Of a stretch of 64,000 nt of DNA, positions 47,080-58,558 are shown piece after piece. The notes beneath the pieces are model-generated. The model did no database searches. It was not told where the DNA came from and saw only the letters and a program-made list of their open reading frames with translations. Made by a program: the position numbers and the translations under genes. Source of the stretch: Mariannaea sp. PMI_226 (lineage: Eukaryota > Ascomycota > Sordariomycetes > Hypocreales > Nectriaceae); assembly GCA_024336345.1 (NCBI GenBank), contig JANFOG010000020.1, forward strand, positions 372,001-436,000, given 5' to 3'. Numbering within the stretch: position 1 is the stretch's first letter; each line of letters starts with the position of its first letter.

Positions 47080-50000
47080 CGTTCAAGCTTGTCCAGCAAG
47101 TCTCCAGCAAGCGGACGTACCGTGGGCTATGGAAGCGAGCGTTGGTCCTTGTCCTACGAGCATACCGGCTAGATTCAGATATCCGGGATAGGTTGGCCGG
47201 CATCCGCTTGAAAAGAAAAGTGGAAAGATCCCTGGAGCCACTATGGAACCACCCATCCTTGGTGATGTCCATGCCATATGGACCAGCCGGCGTCCATGAC
47301 GAGAGGTTAATCCTAGGAGATGACGAGGGAAATGACAACGCTGAAGTTGAAAGAGATAAGAATGAGAGTGGTGATGAAGAAGACTCGGAGGAAGAGGAGG
47401 ATAGCGATGATGAGGATGATGCTTTCGAGGACGACGAGTCCGAAAATGCTTGGGAACTTGAAGAGGAGGCAAGGAGACTATACGATAGACCGCAATCGAA
47501 CGCAACGGAAGAGAAGCACGGACCTGATGAACGATCTGGCAAGGAGGCACCCGACGATCTGATAGAGCTTCTCTTTGGGCTAAACTTGGCGCTCTGCACC
47601 GAGCATCAGGTCGATAGCCTGCCTAGCTCAACTATGCTGGTCTATTACAGCGGAGTACTGGGCATGTCAAAACCTCGAGTCGCATTCGTCCCGCTAGGAT
47701 ATATACCTCCCTTCTTTCTGGCCTCATTTACATTCAACGACTGCTTTTCCTCGAGCAAGCCCTTCCACTTCGATCGTACCCATCGCTCGGAATAGAATGT
47801 CGTCCGCGTACTAAGCAGCTGGACCGGCTTCGGAATGTCCGCGAGCGATACATGGTAGTCGGTTCCCAGTCTGCATATGAAGAATTTATTTCCCTTCGCA
47901 GCTATGGGCGCGTTGTAGCCAGTCAGATGCACCAGCCACTCTTTTTCGCTGGAGGGATGATGGCCACACGGTTTCCTGGGGGGACGGGACTCAGATCTTT
48001 ATGGGGCAATTCCGTCTTCTGCCTGAATACCTTATGGCGAAGCTAGTCGTCTTTGTAGAGAGTTGATGTACGGATTGGAGCCCGTTATCAATTTCGGGAA
48101 GATCAAGGATAACATGGCCAACACCGATGGCGGCTACTCTTTCGTCACTAACCCCGATAAAAAGATTCGTGATACATATCTCGACCTATTCCAACGCGCC
48201 TGTACTTCTCGGCAGGATCCCCTTTCCCGGAAAGGCCGCTGGGACTGGCAAGCAGTCCTTAAATCCCTAAAGAAAGAGGAGTTATTTCGCCAGTTTCTAG
48301 GGTTAGCCATGTATACGACATGTGGCCAATTACCAAGGTGGCCTGATCTGCTCAGTGTATGGTGTGAAAATGGAGAGTTTGCAGAGAGAGGTATTTATGC
48401 ATATGGAAGGTCATTAGTCTACGTGGTACGCCACCACAAGGCAAAGAGATCTACAAACCGGGAATTCATTGTGGCCCGCTTCCTACCGGCCGAAGTTGCA
48501 CAACTGGTATACATATATTGTGTGGATATCCGTGGTTTTGTTAACTTGCTGGATCGAGAGCGTGGTCTGAGTGACCGTAGCACTGGAGGAAGCTCCCCTC
48601 TCTTATTCCGGGCGAATACCACGGCGGGAAGTAAGCCTTGGCAAAACCAGTAAACTCACTACGGCCCTCAAAGAAGCAACTAAGAAGGTGTGGGGTTATC
48701 CTGTCCACTCACAGTTATTTCGCCAGTTATGTATTGGCATAACAGAGAAGCATGTGCGCGAGATACATCAGCCTTTTAATCGATTCGACGATACAAGCGA
48801 GAACGCACATCGCAACGTCGTGTTTTCCTGGCAGAGTGGCCATCGCCCCCTCCAGCGAGGGGTTACTTATGGTCTCGATGGGGCATTTCCAACAAAAAAT
48901 CCAACCGCAGCTGCTAGAACTCTACGAGTGGGCGTCCACAAAGTGGCATGAGTTTCTTCACCTTCCTAGCAAGCTAGCCATCCCTGCAACTAAGCCCCCT
49001 TGTGACATACAGCAACTACCATGGTTAAGACCTGGGAGTAGCACACAAGCACACGCTCTCCACAGCAAATTGTCTGACCATAAGCTCCAAATCCAGGATC
49101 AAGGTGATAAAAGCACGGAGGTTTCAGTGCATCAAACTGGATATGAGAGCTTAGACTGCCGGAGCCGAGACTCTCGCGCTATATCGTGGTCAGTATCGCC
49201 GTCGCTGCGACCGAAAAGAAGACGAATTGGCGATAGGAGCATGACGCCACCACTCCAAACAATGGACTCACTATTGTTATCCTATGAAAGCACAGTGGTA
49301 AGTCATGGGCAGAGAAGGGCTCCACCGGAGCCCAAACTCACTGATTCTCTATTCGGATGCCCAAGTGAACTAAGGTCGGTCGAGGAGATGGGGGAGCTGC
49401 GTTTGATTCTCCAATTTCTTAATGGCTATTAAGCTACCAGAGAAATTGACTTTCGTCGTCAAGATCAGCTTAGAAGTATGATTCAGACGGTTGAGTGGTG
49501 GGGGCTTGTTGGCTGCCAGCTATGCTTTGCGAGCACAGGACTGCCCGAACCCGATCATGAGATAAACACATGCAGAAAGAGGGTCGATAGTGAAAAAGCA
49601 AGAGCTATTCTTCACTGGTTAGAAAATTTGACTATACCTCTATCCTACTCGCAGCAACGAGGAGATTGCAGCACACGTGTGGCATTTCATCCCTGCAAGG
49701 AAGTGGTCTTTGGTGATCGGGCAATTACGGCCCAATCTCCGAGTGAAAAAACCTTTTTGGAATGAGGAGCTCGAAATGAAGTCTAGGTCAGACGGGCACT
49801 GTGACCACAAACCTATCATTCGACAGGTCATTGCTGCCCTTTGCATTTACCATGACCAGTTCCTTTGCAAACTGCTCACTAAGTTGGTTTCGGATCGAGA
49901 TGGTGTGGACCTGACTGTTGAGTGTGATGCTCAGAAGTGGTTTGAAAAACGAATTTCATTCGAGGACTACTGTTTTTCAAATATCCTTCTTGTCTACCAG

Positions 50001-50701
50001 TCTCTTGTGCTTGCATTTTACTTCCGCCAGAACCAGAAACGCGGGCTTACGGCCTAATGGGGTTTTCCTGAGCAACAACCAGGCCTAGGACCTCCAGCCC
50101 AAGAACCACACATGAAGATTTCAGGGCTGAATGAAATTGAGGAGGTAAGCGGATGGAAGTCGGCTCTTGACTGGTGGGTGGGCAAGTGCGGTTTCTGTGC
50201 TGGCCGTGGCCTTCGAGGTCCCCACATTCTACATGAGCTGAGGCAGTGCAAAAGAGGTGGCTCAGAGCAGATATGGAAAGCGCTTGGCGAGGCAATGTAC
50301 GAAGACGGAATCCTACCATTCAATGGGCGTGATATGTGCCACCTTCCATACGATATCTGTGATGATTGGATGAGGGATGAAGATGGAGAGTGGGTGAGAT
50401 ATGATACGAACCGTGATCAATGCAAATACAGCCAGTATTTACTAGGCGATACCGTAATTGGGCTCTAATATTGCGGGAAAAGGGAATCCGGCAGGATATT
50501 CTTGACGAGGTGGAGGGATATTGTGACAGGTTGCACGCCGAGACGATGCACCGCGAGGGAAGGGATTGCAATTGGGATGATTGTATAGCGTCATTTGACG
50601 GTGAGACAATAGCTTGCTGTCTGTCGCAGCCTATTACTGTTGCTGGGGTCGAAGGCTCGAAAATGATACGGATGCTAGCTGTGTTTACAAGATTGATTTA
50701 G
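47080..50701 (+). pseudogene. OrsD-like (DUF3505-type) gene relic B
   Basis: Consecutive plus-strand blocks make up the later part of the same large fungal protein family as relic A. They are an acidic region (DEEDSEEEEDSDDEDDAFED), VDSLPSSTMLVYYSGVLGMS, PDLLSVWCENGEFAERGIYA, TNREFIVARFLPAEVAQLVY, then LTTALKEATKKVWGYPVHSQ and FSWQSGHRPLQRGVTYGLDG. Two Cys-rich modules follow (CQLCFASTGLP...H...C near 49520 and KCGFCAGRGLRGPHILHEL near 50190), then CDDWMRDEDGEWVRY. Frame changes occur at about 47795, 48650, 49430 and 50060, and the zinc-finger start is absent, so it is a relic, but it is much less decayed than relic A. Confidence 0.55.
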
Positions 50702-52838
50702 AATTTGGTGAGGAAAGACCATTAACTCAATAGTCAAGAGAATCGTAATATGTGGCTAGTTGAATGAGAGAATTGCGACGCCCCCCCCCCAAAGAAGCTA
50801 TTTGCAACTTTACAAATAATATGTATATATAAAGGAAGAAAGAGTAGTCATTAGAATAGTAGTAGGAAAAGGGGGAAGGAGCAAAAGTAAGGAAAACTAG
50901 ATGAATAATACCACTGCTCCGGTAATTACCATTATTGTCCTACAGGCTCCGCAGTCCAGGTAAGGCTGGTAACTTGCAAGCCACATACACCAAAGAAGGC
51001 ATTTGCAATTTCATTAAGAATATAAAACGGGAGGAAAGAGGGTAAGGAAAAAGTAAAAAAGAAAACGAACACCAAGGGTACTGCTAATAATAATTAATAG
51101 ACAGGGGGGAGGGAAAGTAAAGCAAGTAGAGCTAGATAAAATGGATGGATGATGCTACTACTTCTTCTTTTGGGATTTAATAGTCCAAGTATACATACTC
51201 ATTCATTCATATTCCCATCATCATCGTCGTCACCATCACCATCTCATTATTAATAATAACAATAATAATATGTCTTCTGCCGTGGAAGTAGAAACTTCCC
51301 AAGTCAATTAAATAATAGGGTAATATAAGCCGCTGCAGCTTCTCATATGCAGGTAGCAGCGCTGTCCTCAAAACAAATCAAATTCGGAGTTATATTTAAG
51401 ATATTTGGCAACCCTTAACGCTGGATTGTTAATTGAAATATTTATTTAAATATTTCAAATCTTACCCTCTATACTCTCCATACTACTATGTCCAATCTCC
51501 CGCTAGACCTCATCTCCCCCACTTACAATTGCCCCCAACTTCACCACACCATATCTAATCCAATTCTTTAGGCATTATAACTTCTCCAATATTTCTATTA
51601 TTATCAAAAGCCACTATAATATTAGCATTAACTTAGCAAGGCTAAACGACCTCTCACAATCAATTGCCATCGCCAATATCGCGAGTATATCAAGAGCTAA
51701 CTAACTAACCATTAGAAATTATCCCTAGTAAATCATCCACCACTTTATTAAATCCTCAATCTCTTATAGCTCTAGCCGCAAATATCACTTAAGCTCACTT
51801 CCCATTACTATAGTCTTTATTATCCTACTCTTCACCCATTGCTTAAACATACTATCTACCGGCATTCTCTACAATACACTTAAGGATGCTATAATCTTAA
51901 CAATTGCCCCTCGCTGCTCGTCTACCGGCCGGTTATAGCAAGACCAGCGGTCTAGGTAGCCAGGTAGTCAGATAGTCCAATTTTGACATCCCTTACCCAC
52001 ATAAGCTATTCTTCCAACGCCCAATTCACCTCCAGATAGCTCATACTTAATAATAAATAGAAAATAATAAATATAACAAATAATAATAATTCTCTAAGCT
52101 TAATATTATATTTATTGAGTTTCTACCAGGCAGTAATAATAAAGAGTTTTAAATAATATTAATAATTTTCTCCTATATTATTAATTCTTAATAATCCTAA
52201 TAATTTACCTAATCTATTATTATATTATCCCAAGCCATAACCTAATAAGGAGCTTTATATTAACTTTCGCAAATATATATCTATCTTGCAATCCCTTAAT
52301 CTAGTAGGAAGCTGCCAATTTCGGTCTGGTTGCCTTCAGGCTAGCTTAATCTACGAGTTAATATTCTCTCTAGCTGCCTCATCTAGAACAATATAATAGA
52401 ATAGCTTCCGATCCTTAAGGTATTCTAATAAGTATTCCATACCTATTATCACCTTCCAGAGTTATTTATTATCTCCCTCACTACCCCAATCCTACATTCT
52501 TATAATTTGTAAATAGAATAGCTTAAAAATATATGTAATCTCTACCAAAAGTCTTTAATTATCCCCCTTTAATATATTGGCCTTAAATAGCTATTTCTCC
52601 ACCTCTAGATAGATTAAGAATGCCCTAATATCTCCCTACTTGACAAGCGCTCAAAAAATCATAAAATAAGTAGAGTTCTATCTTATATTATTATTTATAA
52701 TAACCTCTAACTCTACTATTAACTCACTCACTAGAAGATATTCTTATATTTTATTATTTTTATATAAAATCCTCTTAAAGAGCTTATACCTTTAAGGGAA
52801 AAATTTAATAAACTTAATAACATTGTGGAGCTTCCCAC
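50702..52838. other. Gene-free, increasingly AT-rich
   Basis: A run of C lies at 50782-50791; purine-rich and CAT/TAA microsatellites occur around 50820-51290. From about 51430 the sequence is AT-rich with stops in all frames, typical of RIP-mutated repeats too decayed to name. Confidence 0.5.
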
Positions 52839-53293
52839 TGTCACGGTTGTGCTAGACCGTTGCACCAAAGGGCAAAAGATTGGTTAATAATCGCTATGTG
52901 AGCAATTATGCAAGCACGCAACTACTATTATAAGCCCACGGTGAACCAAGCCGTGACACGATGCTCCCCTCCACAAGGCTTGCCCTCAAGCCTTTGGAAT
53001 CCGGGCCGGAAGGTTACGTTTATCCGGTGTTCGTAGCTGCCAACCCCCAAGGTTACCCCGCATTGCCCAAGTGCGCGAGAAAACTAGGCAACCCTGTGAG
53101 CAGTCCGGAACGGGCTTCTAAGGGAACCAACCATAGAATCGAACCTAAGACTACCCGCTTATAGCGATTATTGTGTCACGGTTGTGCTAGACCGTTGCAC
53201 CAAAGGGCAAAAGATTGGTTAATAATCGCTATGTGAGCAATTATGCAAGCACGCAACTACTATTATAAGCCCACGGTGAACCAAGCCGTGACA
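52839..53293 (+). mobile_element. TRIM-like element with identical 120-bp LTRs
   Basis: Terminal repeats 52839-52958 and 53174-53293 read identical; each starts TGTCACGGTTGTGC and ends AAGCCGTGACA. The element is flanked by a perfect CCCAC duplication (52834-52838 and 53294-53298). The 215-bp inside is GC-rich and not RIP-mutated, and no reverse transcriptase or integrase can fit, so it is a terminal-repeat retrotransposon in miniature. It lies in AT-rich, RIP-like sequence, so it inserted after that decay. An older solo relative lies at 41640. Confidence 0.85.
52961..53164 (+). CDS. 67-codon frame filling the TRIM interior
   Basis: An ATG two bases after the left LTR opens a 67-residue frame to a TAG nine bases before the right LTR. 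It reads MLPSTRLALKPLESGPEGYV, YPVFVAANPQGYPALPKCAR and ends in a basic tail. No family is recognised. It might be a relic of a parent element's gag start or simply chance in GC-rich DNA. Confidence 0.3.
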   Translation: MLPSTRLALKPLESGPEGYVYPVFVAANPQGYPALPKCARKLGNPVSSPERASKGTNHRIEPKTTRL

Positions 53294-54774
53294 CCCACCA
53301 GCCCTTTCTTTCTCTAGTATCATAGGTCATCCTCACGACAGCCAAAAAAATCAAAGACCTACAATTCAGCCTCAAAAGCCTTAAAATCTTCACCATAAAG
53401 GAAAGCATAAACAACAAAATTCAAAATATATCCATAGTAGCACATACATCTAGCCCAAACATCCACCAAACCCATCTTTATATCAAGATCTCTATAGAAG
53501 TTCAAAAGACAATTATTATTCAAAAATATATTATCTAAGATTACTATTCTAACTCAATCCTCTATCTTCCATTTACATATAACTTACCTAAGCATCACCA
53601 CAAGATTTTCCCCACTATAATATCCAAACTGGCAACAGAATGTAAATAGGCACAACTAATGCTTGCCCTAACGGTTAAAAAAATAAGCTATAACTATTAT
53701 AACAGCATGCCAATTAGGTAATATCTACAGATTAAACCCTAAATAGATTCTAATAAGGGCATCTAAGAGCTCCTTCTTAACCTTATCCTTCTTAAACTCA
53801 TATATATCATCTAGCAAATAGCCCATCAATTGCCAGCTCTATAATATCTAATCAAATAGATAAGGGTCAAATTATTAAATAAATTGCTAAAAGAATATAT
53901 CACTAAAAAAAGAAAAAGGAACATTAATATTAATCAAAAATCCTAAGCTCATAATATTAGATTATTATATTTACAAAGGTAGTTAACTGCCGAAATCGTC
54001 ATAATAGCAGCAAAAAACTCAGGCTAACTCTTCGCATTATATAAACAACAAGCCCAATAAGGACTCAACGGACTATCATTAGTATCAATTTCAATAAGAA
54101 AAAATCCATAGTGCTTAATCTAATTCTTCCGGCACTTCAAGCCTTTCTGGGATAAAAACTCTTCCAAAATATATCGTTTATGCCTCCATATTGCTCGCAG
54201 AAGATCTACAACGGTAGGGTGATCTAATGAAGCCACCCACATCATCAGCTCGAATTAACTTGCCAGATTTCTCGGTGGGCGGAGAAGAGCAAAGGCAGAA
54301 GGAGGGTAAAGAAGGAAGCATGATGTTATTGGATTCCATTGGGTTAGGCGTCAATCGGTAAGGAATGGCACACATCGAGGAGAAGTAAACAGACTAACAC
54401 CAATGCAGTCTGATGTTATGGGGGCGAGGGATGTGAAAGTCAAGAAGCTACCTTCTCTTTAGCCAGCTTGAAGGCCCTACTAGGGGTAGCACACTAATCA
54501 AAGGTCTGAGTATTGACTCTGATTGGCCAGATCCGCTCACCAGAGCCTAACATCCACCAGGTTCCGGGTAAGCTGCACAGACACGCTCGACAGCCTAGCA
54601 GATTCGACCATTAATCATATATCATATATCAAATATATCAAATGCTATTTCAAATTCAGGGTTTTGGATTTGTTTGATTTGAAATAAGCTTTAGGCATAT
54701 TTGATTGATTTGTTTGGCAGTTTGTTTGATTGCATTTCATCTGTGGGCAGCGCTGCAAGCCCCTAGAGACAGCC

Positions 54775-54870
54775 CCATCCATAGAAGATAAATAGCCTTC
54801 TGTAGGACCTTTCCTATAGCTAGAAATCAAGACCTTTCTACGCCTTGAAGTTGCCCCTCTCCTATGTGAC
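54775..54870 (+). repeat. Dispersed ~100-bp repeat, copy 2
   Basis: Contains CCCCATCCATAGAAGATA, then TAGAAATCAAGACC and TTGAAGTTGCCC. It aligns in order with 35435-35514 and with 57828-57928. Same orientation in all three; family unknown. Confidence 0.7.
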
Positions 54871-55240
54871 ATATACCCGGGTAGTTGACTAGGCTAAAGG
54901 CACAGGAAGCTTACGAGGCTCCGATGCCCTTAGTGTTTAGAAGAGGCAGTTTGAGGAGGCAACTAGGCACATTTACCTTTTTCCTCCGCCCGCCGCTTGA
55001 AAGTTTAAAAGAAAGAATCCAATGAAATCAGTAGGACGCAAGCGAAGTCGAGCCAATGTTGGGACGCACGTGTAATCATGTGAATACCAGCAAACGAACG
55101 CACCAATCAGGTGGACAAGCCCCAAGAGTGTGCGGGAGATGCCATTTGGGAACAAAGTGGAGAAAGGCACTCAAGACCTGGATAGGCTTCATATAAAGTT
55201 TCTATCAATCGATTACAATACGGTCAATGTCCAGTCTTTG

Positions 55241-55270
55241 GGTCCGTGGCGCAATAGTTAGAGGTATATT
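55241..55270 (+). other. tRNA 5'-half-like sequence
   Basis: GGTCCGTGGCGCAATAGTTA resembles a tRNA acceptor stem start followed by an A box (TGGCGCAATxGTTAG). The anticodon arm and B box are not found downstream, so this is at best a truncated tRNA copy or the head of a tRNA-derived SINE. Confidence 0.3.
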
Positions 55271-56234
55271 ATAGCAAAAGTGGCATTAGGTCTTACGCTA
55301 TCGTAAGAAGATGGTAGAAATGAGTATGCTGTTGGATTTCTCGGAAACCATAAGAATATTTCGTTAATTTCACAAAAACCATGATTTGAACCAAGTTAGA
55401 TCCCTCTTCCATAAACTTTCAACTTCGCTTATACAGGCGCCTCCAAGACTGGCACCTCGAGAGAAGCCGCCTCGAGAGGTGCCGACCTTCTCCCCGCCCC
55501 CAACCCCCCCAAACTGGATGCCCCCGAAGTGACACTTCAGAAGCGTCACCTCCTTGAGTGACACTCCAGGTCAAACCTCGAAGGGGGGCCTTCAATTCTG
55601 AGCTACACAATTGCACATGAGGCTGTGGATGCCCCATCCTTGCCGGATTTCGGCCTCTTTATCAGCCCAAGTAATAACCCGGATGATGGGGGGTTTTCAT
55701 TTTGAAAGGATATCGAATAGCGTAAGCGTATTAGATAATGAGCCGTCACCCGATATTCTGGCGCGCGGGGGCTCTTGAACGCACATCCAGACGCCACTTT
55801 CGGGAAGTGCCACATCCTCGGGATGCCATTCGAGCGTTTCGAGTACCACTTGTGGAGATGTGGCTTGCGGATTGTCACTTTTGGGGCTGATGAGCTCTGG
55901 AGCTGTGCAAGGCCACCATTACTGGCGTCAAACCTGGGGTGGTGTTGACAGAATAATGACTAAAAGAGCCTCTCAGTGGTGCTGCGCCAGCAAAAACTCC
56001 GCACAAGCCTAGTTCAGATTTAAGTGAGCCTTTCGGTCGCGTCATAAACCGAGATTGTTTTTCCTTTTACCACATCGATATCATCATGGCGATGCACCCT
56101 CCTACATTTCGTTTGCTCCCAAAAGTTTGATACAAATTTCCGTTTATTCTCCTTTGCCAAATTGATTTATTAAAGACAGCTACCATGACAATGTTCGAGG
56201 GTCGTGTAAGACCACCGAAAGACTTGCGATCACG

Positions 56235-57678
56235 ATGGGCAATTCCCTATTCCACTATTGCTCCCTGACAGGCCCTGTTTCTCACCAGAGAACTTTCTCA
56301 TCATCAACAGCGGGAGTGTTTCCTCCACCCAGCGGGGTTACACCAGATTTCCATTCAAGGACGTCTTGCCAAAGTATTGAAATCATGGCTTGGTCAATAA
56401 CATTCGGCGCGGCAACTATTTTCTTTTTCCTACGGTCATTTACAGTAATTCATCTCCTACACCGTTTCGTTATCGACGATGGTTAGTAGGATTCTGCGGC
56501 CTCGAAGGGGGAACATGCTGACCCTTCCTCCAGTCTTGTTCACTCTTGCCTATCTTTGTGCTTTGGTTTGCTTTGTTCTAGCACTTTTAGGTATGAATAC
56601 TCATTTCAATCCTTCCGTCTCTGATATCAATAAGTTGCTAGATATGAGAGCAGGAGGAAAGCATATATGGGATGTTTCCGAAGAACAGTTCCATTTTCAT
56701 AGCTCGGTATGCCTTTGCCCTTATGAAATATTTGAGCAAACTGAGGAATAAACTAACACGAATGTCCTAGATCTCGCTCCCACTATCTATTTTATACCTA
56801 TGTGTAACGGGATTTACAAAACTCTCTTTACTCGCTCTCTACCACCGCTTATTCCCTAACAAGTTGTTCCGATATTGTATATATGGGGTTGCAGTCATGG
56901 TGGGCATGTTTGACATTGTCTCCGCAACACTGCTTATTATTTTCAGGCTTGCCAAAATAGGTACCAGTGTCGATACATTACATCTTTCAATGGCATATAA
57001 TGTCAATAATATCGTCACAGATATCATATTGATTGCCCTGCCATTACCGAAGATACTTAAGCTCAAGCTTCCCTTACGACAGAGATTTACTCTTTATGGT
57101 ATTCTGCTTATCGCATCAGGGTATATATTTTCCGTCCCATACACTTCACCTTGCACCTCCCCGAACTATATCCCTGGGTATCTTTACTAACGGCTACTGC
57201 CACCGTCTTCAGAGCTCTCACCGCATCAGTTCTGCGCCTTGCCCGTGTAGTCATGATCCAGTCCATCCTAGATGATCCAGACCAGAGTTGGATTCAATCA
57301 ACAAGCTTCTTGATGTCGGTCATCGAGATGAATTTGGGCATTATATGCAACAGCGTAGTACTCTTAAGACCTTTCGCCGCTCGGTACCTCCCGTGGCTTA
57401 TTGGCATCCATGCAGTAAAGGAGAAAAGAGAAAACAAGAATAATGAAGGGAATGGACGAAGACTGGGAACCCACAATTGGTGGTCCCGGCAAAATAACTC
57501 AGCCTTACATCCAGAAATATCGTCTATCCCACTAGATGGCTTAATTACACCGCAAAGCATGAGCGAGACAATGGCAGATACAGGGGTAGATGGAAATATG
57601 GCGACCGAGTTAGAAAGAGGCCAAAGAGCAAAGTCTAACCCTTATGTAAATGTCAAATATGGCCAGCCCGTGCTCTGA
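56235..57678 (+). CDS. Fungal rhodopsin-domain integral membrane protein
   Basis: Exons 56235-56481, 56534-56706, 56771-57120 and 57213-57678 join in phase to 411 residues (donors GTTAGT, GTATGC, GTATAT; acceptors CCAG, CTAG, TCAG; branch CTAAC in two introns). Features follow the fungal rhodopsin-domain family (Pth11-related receptors without CFEM): PPPSGVTPDFHSRT before helix 1, HRFVIDDV, ALLGMNTHFNPSVSDINKLL, HIWDVSEEQFHFHSS, FTKLSLLALYHRLFPNKLFR, NIVTDIILIALPLPKILKLK, RLARVVMIQSILDDPDQSW and MSVIEMNLGIICNSVVLLRP. The loop that normally carries a QCxP cysteine is shortened. The cytoplasmic tail is polar. Seven-helix plasma-membrane protein; ligand unknown. Intact, and isolated among repeats. 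Confidence 0.82.
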
Positions 57679-58137
57679 CTACGGACCAAAGAAAAACATA
57701 GCCAGCCTGAGCGGTGATAAGGATTGCCGGCACGGTTAGCTACAGCAGTGAGGGCACCACCAAACATTGTGATACGACTTATAACAACTATATCAGGAAG
57801 ACAATATCGGGGCTCGAGCCCCTATGGATAACCCCATCCCTAATGGATAGATAGCTTGCCGTAGGATCCTCTATCGCTAGAAATCAAGACCTTCTATTCG
57901 TTGAAGTTGCCCGTATCCTACGTAGCAGTAAAATCGCTGCTTGCAAAGTCTCCGCCACCCCTTACCGACTTCCTTTTAAGGGCGTTTCAGGTATAACCCT
58001 GCTGCTTTTTGACAACTCTAGAAGTGTTGCGTGGAGCTGATTTTCCTAGTGGAAGTCACTTATCGTCACACCCATATTCTTCTCCCTATGTTTCGTGACA
58101 ATTAATCGCACTAATCGCATTATTCTGTTGGCTTACA
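57679..58137. repeat. Intergenic with dispersed repeat copy 3 (about 57828-57928)
   Basis: Contains CCCCATCCCTAATGGATAG, TAGAAATCAAGACCTTCTA and TTGAAGTTGCCC, matching the other two copies. The remainder holds no gene. Confidence 0.6.
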
Positions 58138-58558
58138 TATCACGTCCTGATCTGCCTTAGATCACGTGCAAAACATGCCCCACAAATTTCCAGCCAATGG
58201 GCATAAGTTCGCTCGAGTTCACACATAAACCATCGCGAACCTCACAAAGTTCGTCAGGATTCGACCTCAAACCGCTGCAAACCACCAATAGAGTTCACTT
58301 AGGTTTGGCATCAAACCTTCGCGAACCCCAACACATAGCTAATATATAAACCACAATCATTACCATTAGATAGCCTAATTATTTAGCTTTTAATATAATT
58401 TAATTATCACAATCTATTTGTACATTACTAGACATAATACCCAATAATATGCCTATTAATGCCTATATTAACCATACTTAAAGTCTCCCTAATACTCTTT
58501 GCTAATATAAACCTATTGCAATCTGGTTTATCCCTTGGGAATTGATTAGATTATTATA
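58138..58558 (+). mobile_element. RIP-mutated 5' LTR
   Basis: Full-length plus-strand LTR of the same family as copies A-C, starting TATCACGTCCTGATC (TG changed to TA) and ending GATTAGATTATTATA. The 3' half is heavily C-to-T/G-to-A mutated while the first 200 bp are better preserved. It is followed by TATTAAAAGCTCTTATT, also found after the LTR half ending at 62623. Confidence 0.8.

Larger units (their letters stand above)
53299..56234. other. AT-rich block, hAT-like ends, dispersed repeat, no gene
   Basis: 53300-54180 is RIP-like AT-rich DNA. Around 54614-54735 ATATCAAAT and TTTGATT motifs recur on both strands, like hAT subterminal repeats. A dispersed repeat copy sits near 54775-54870. 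From 55440 to 55600 inverted-repeat-prone sequence occurs (GGCACCTCGAG ... CTCGAGAGGTGCC; repeated GTGACACT). No protein family is recognised. Confidence 0.5.

Noticed and set aside
47069..47599. 176-codon Ser-rich minus-strand frame
   Set aside because: It is the complement of the GAG/GAT acidic run of OrsD-like relic B on the plus strand.
55241..55330. Complete tRNA gene
   Set aside because: Only the 5' stem and A-box-like part can be seen; no anticodon arm, B box or 3' acceptor stem follows.
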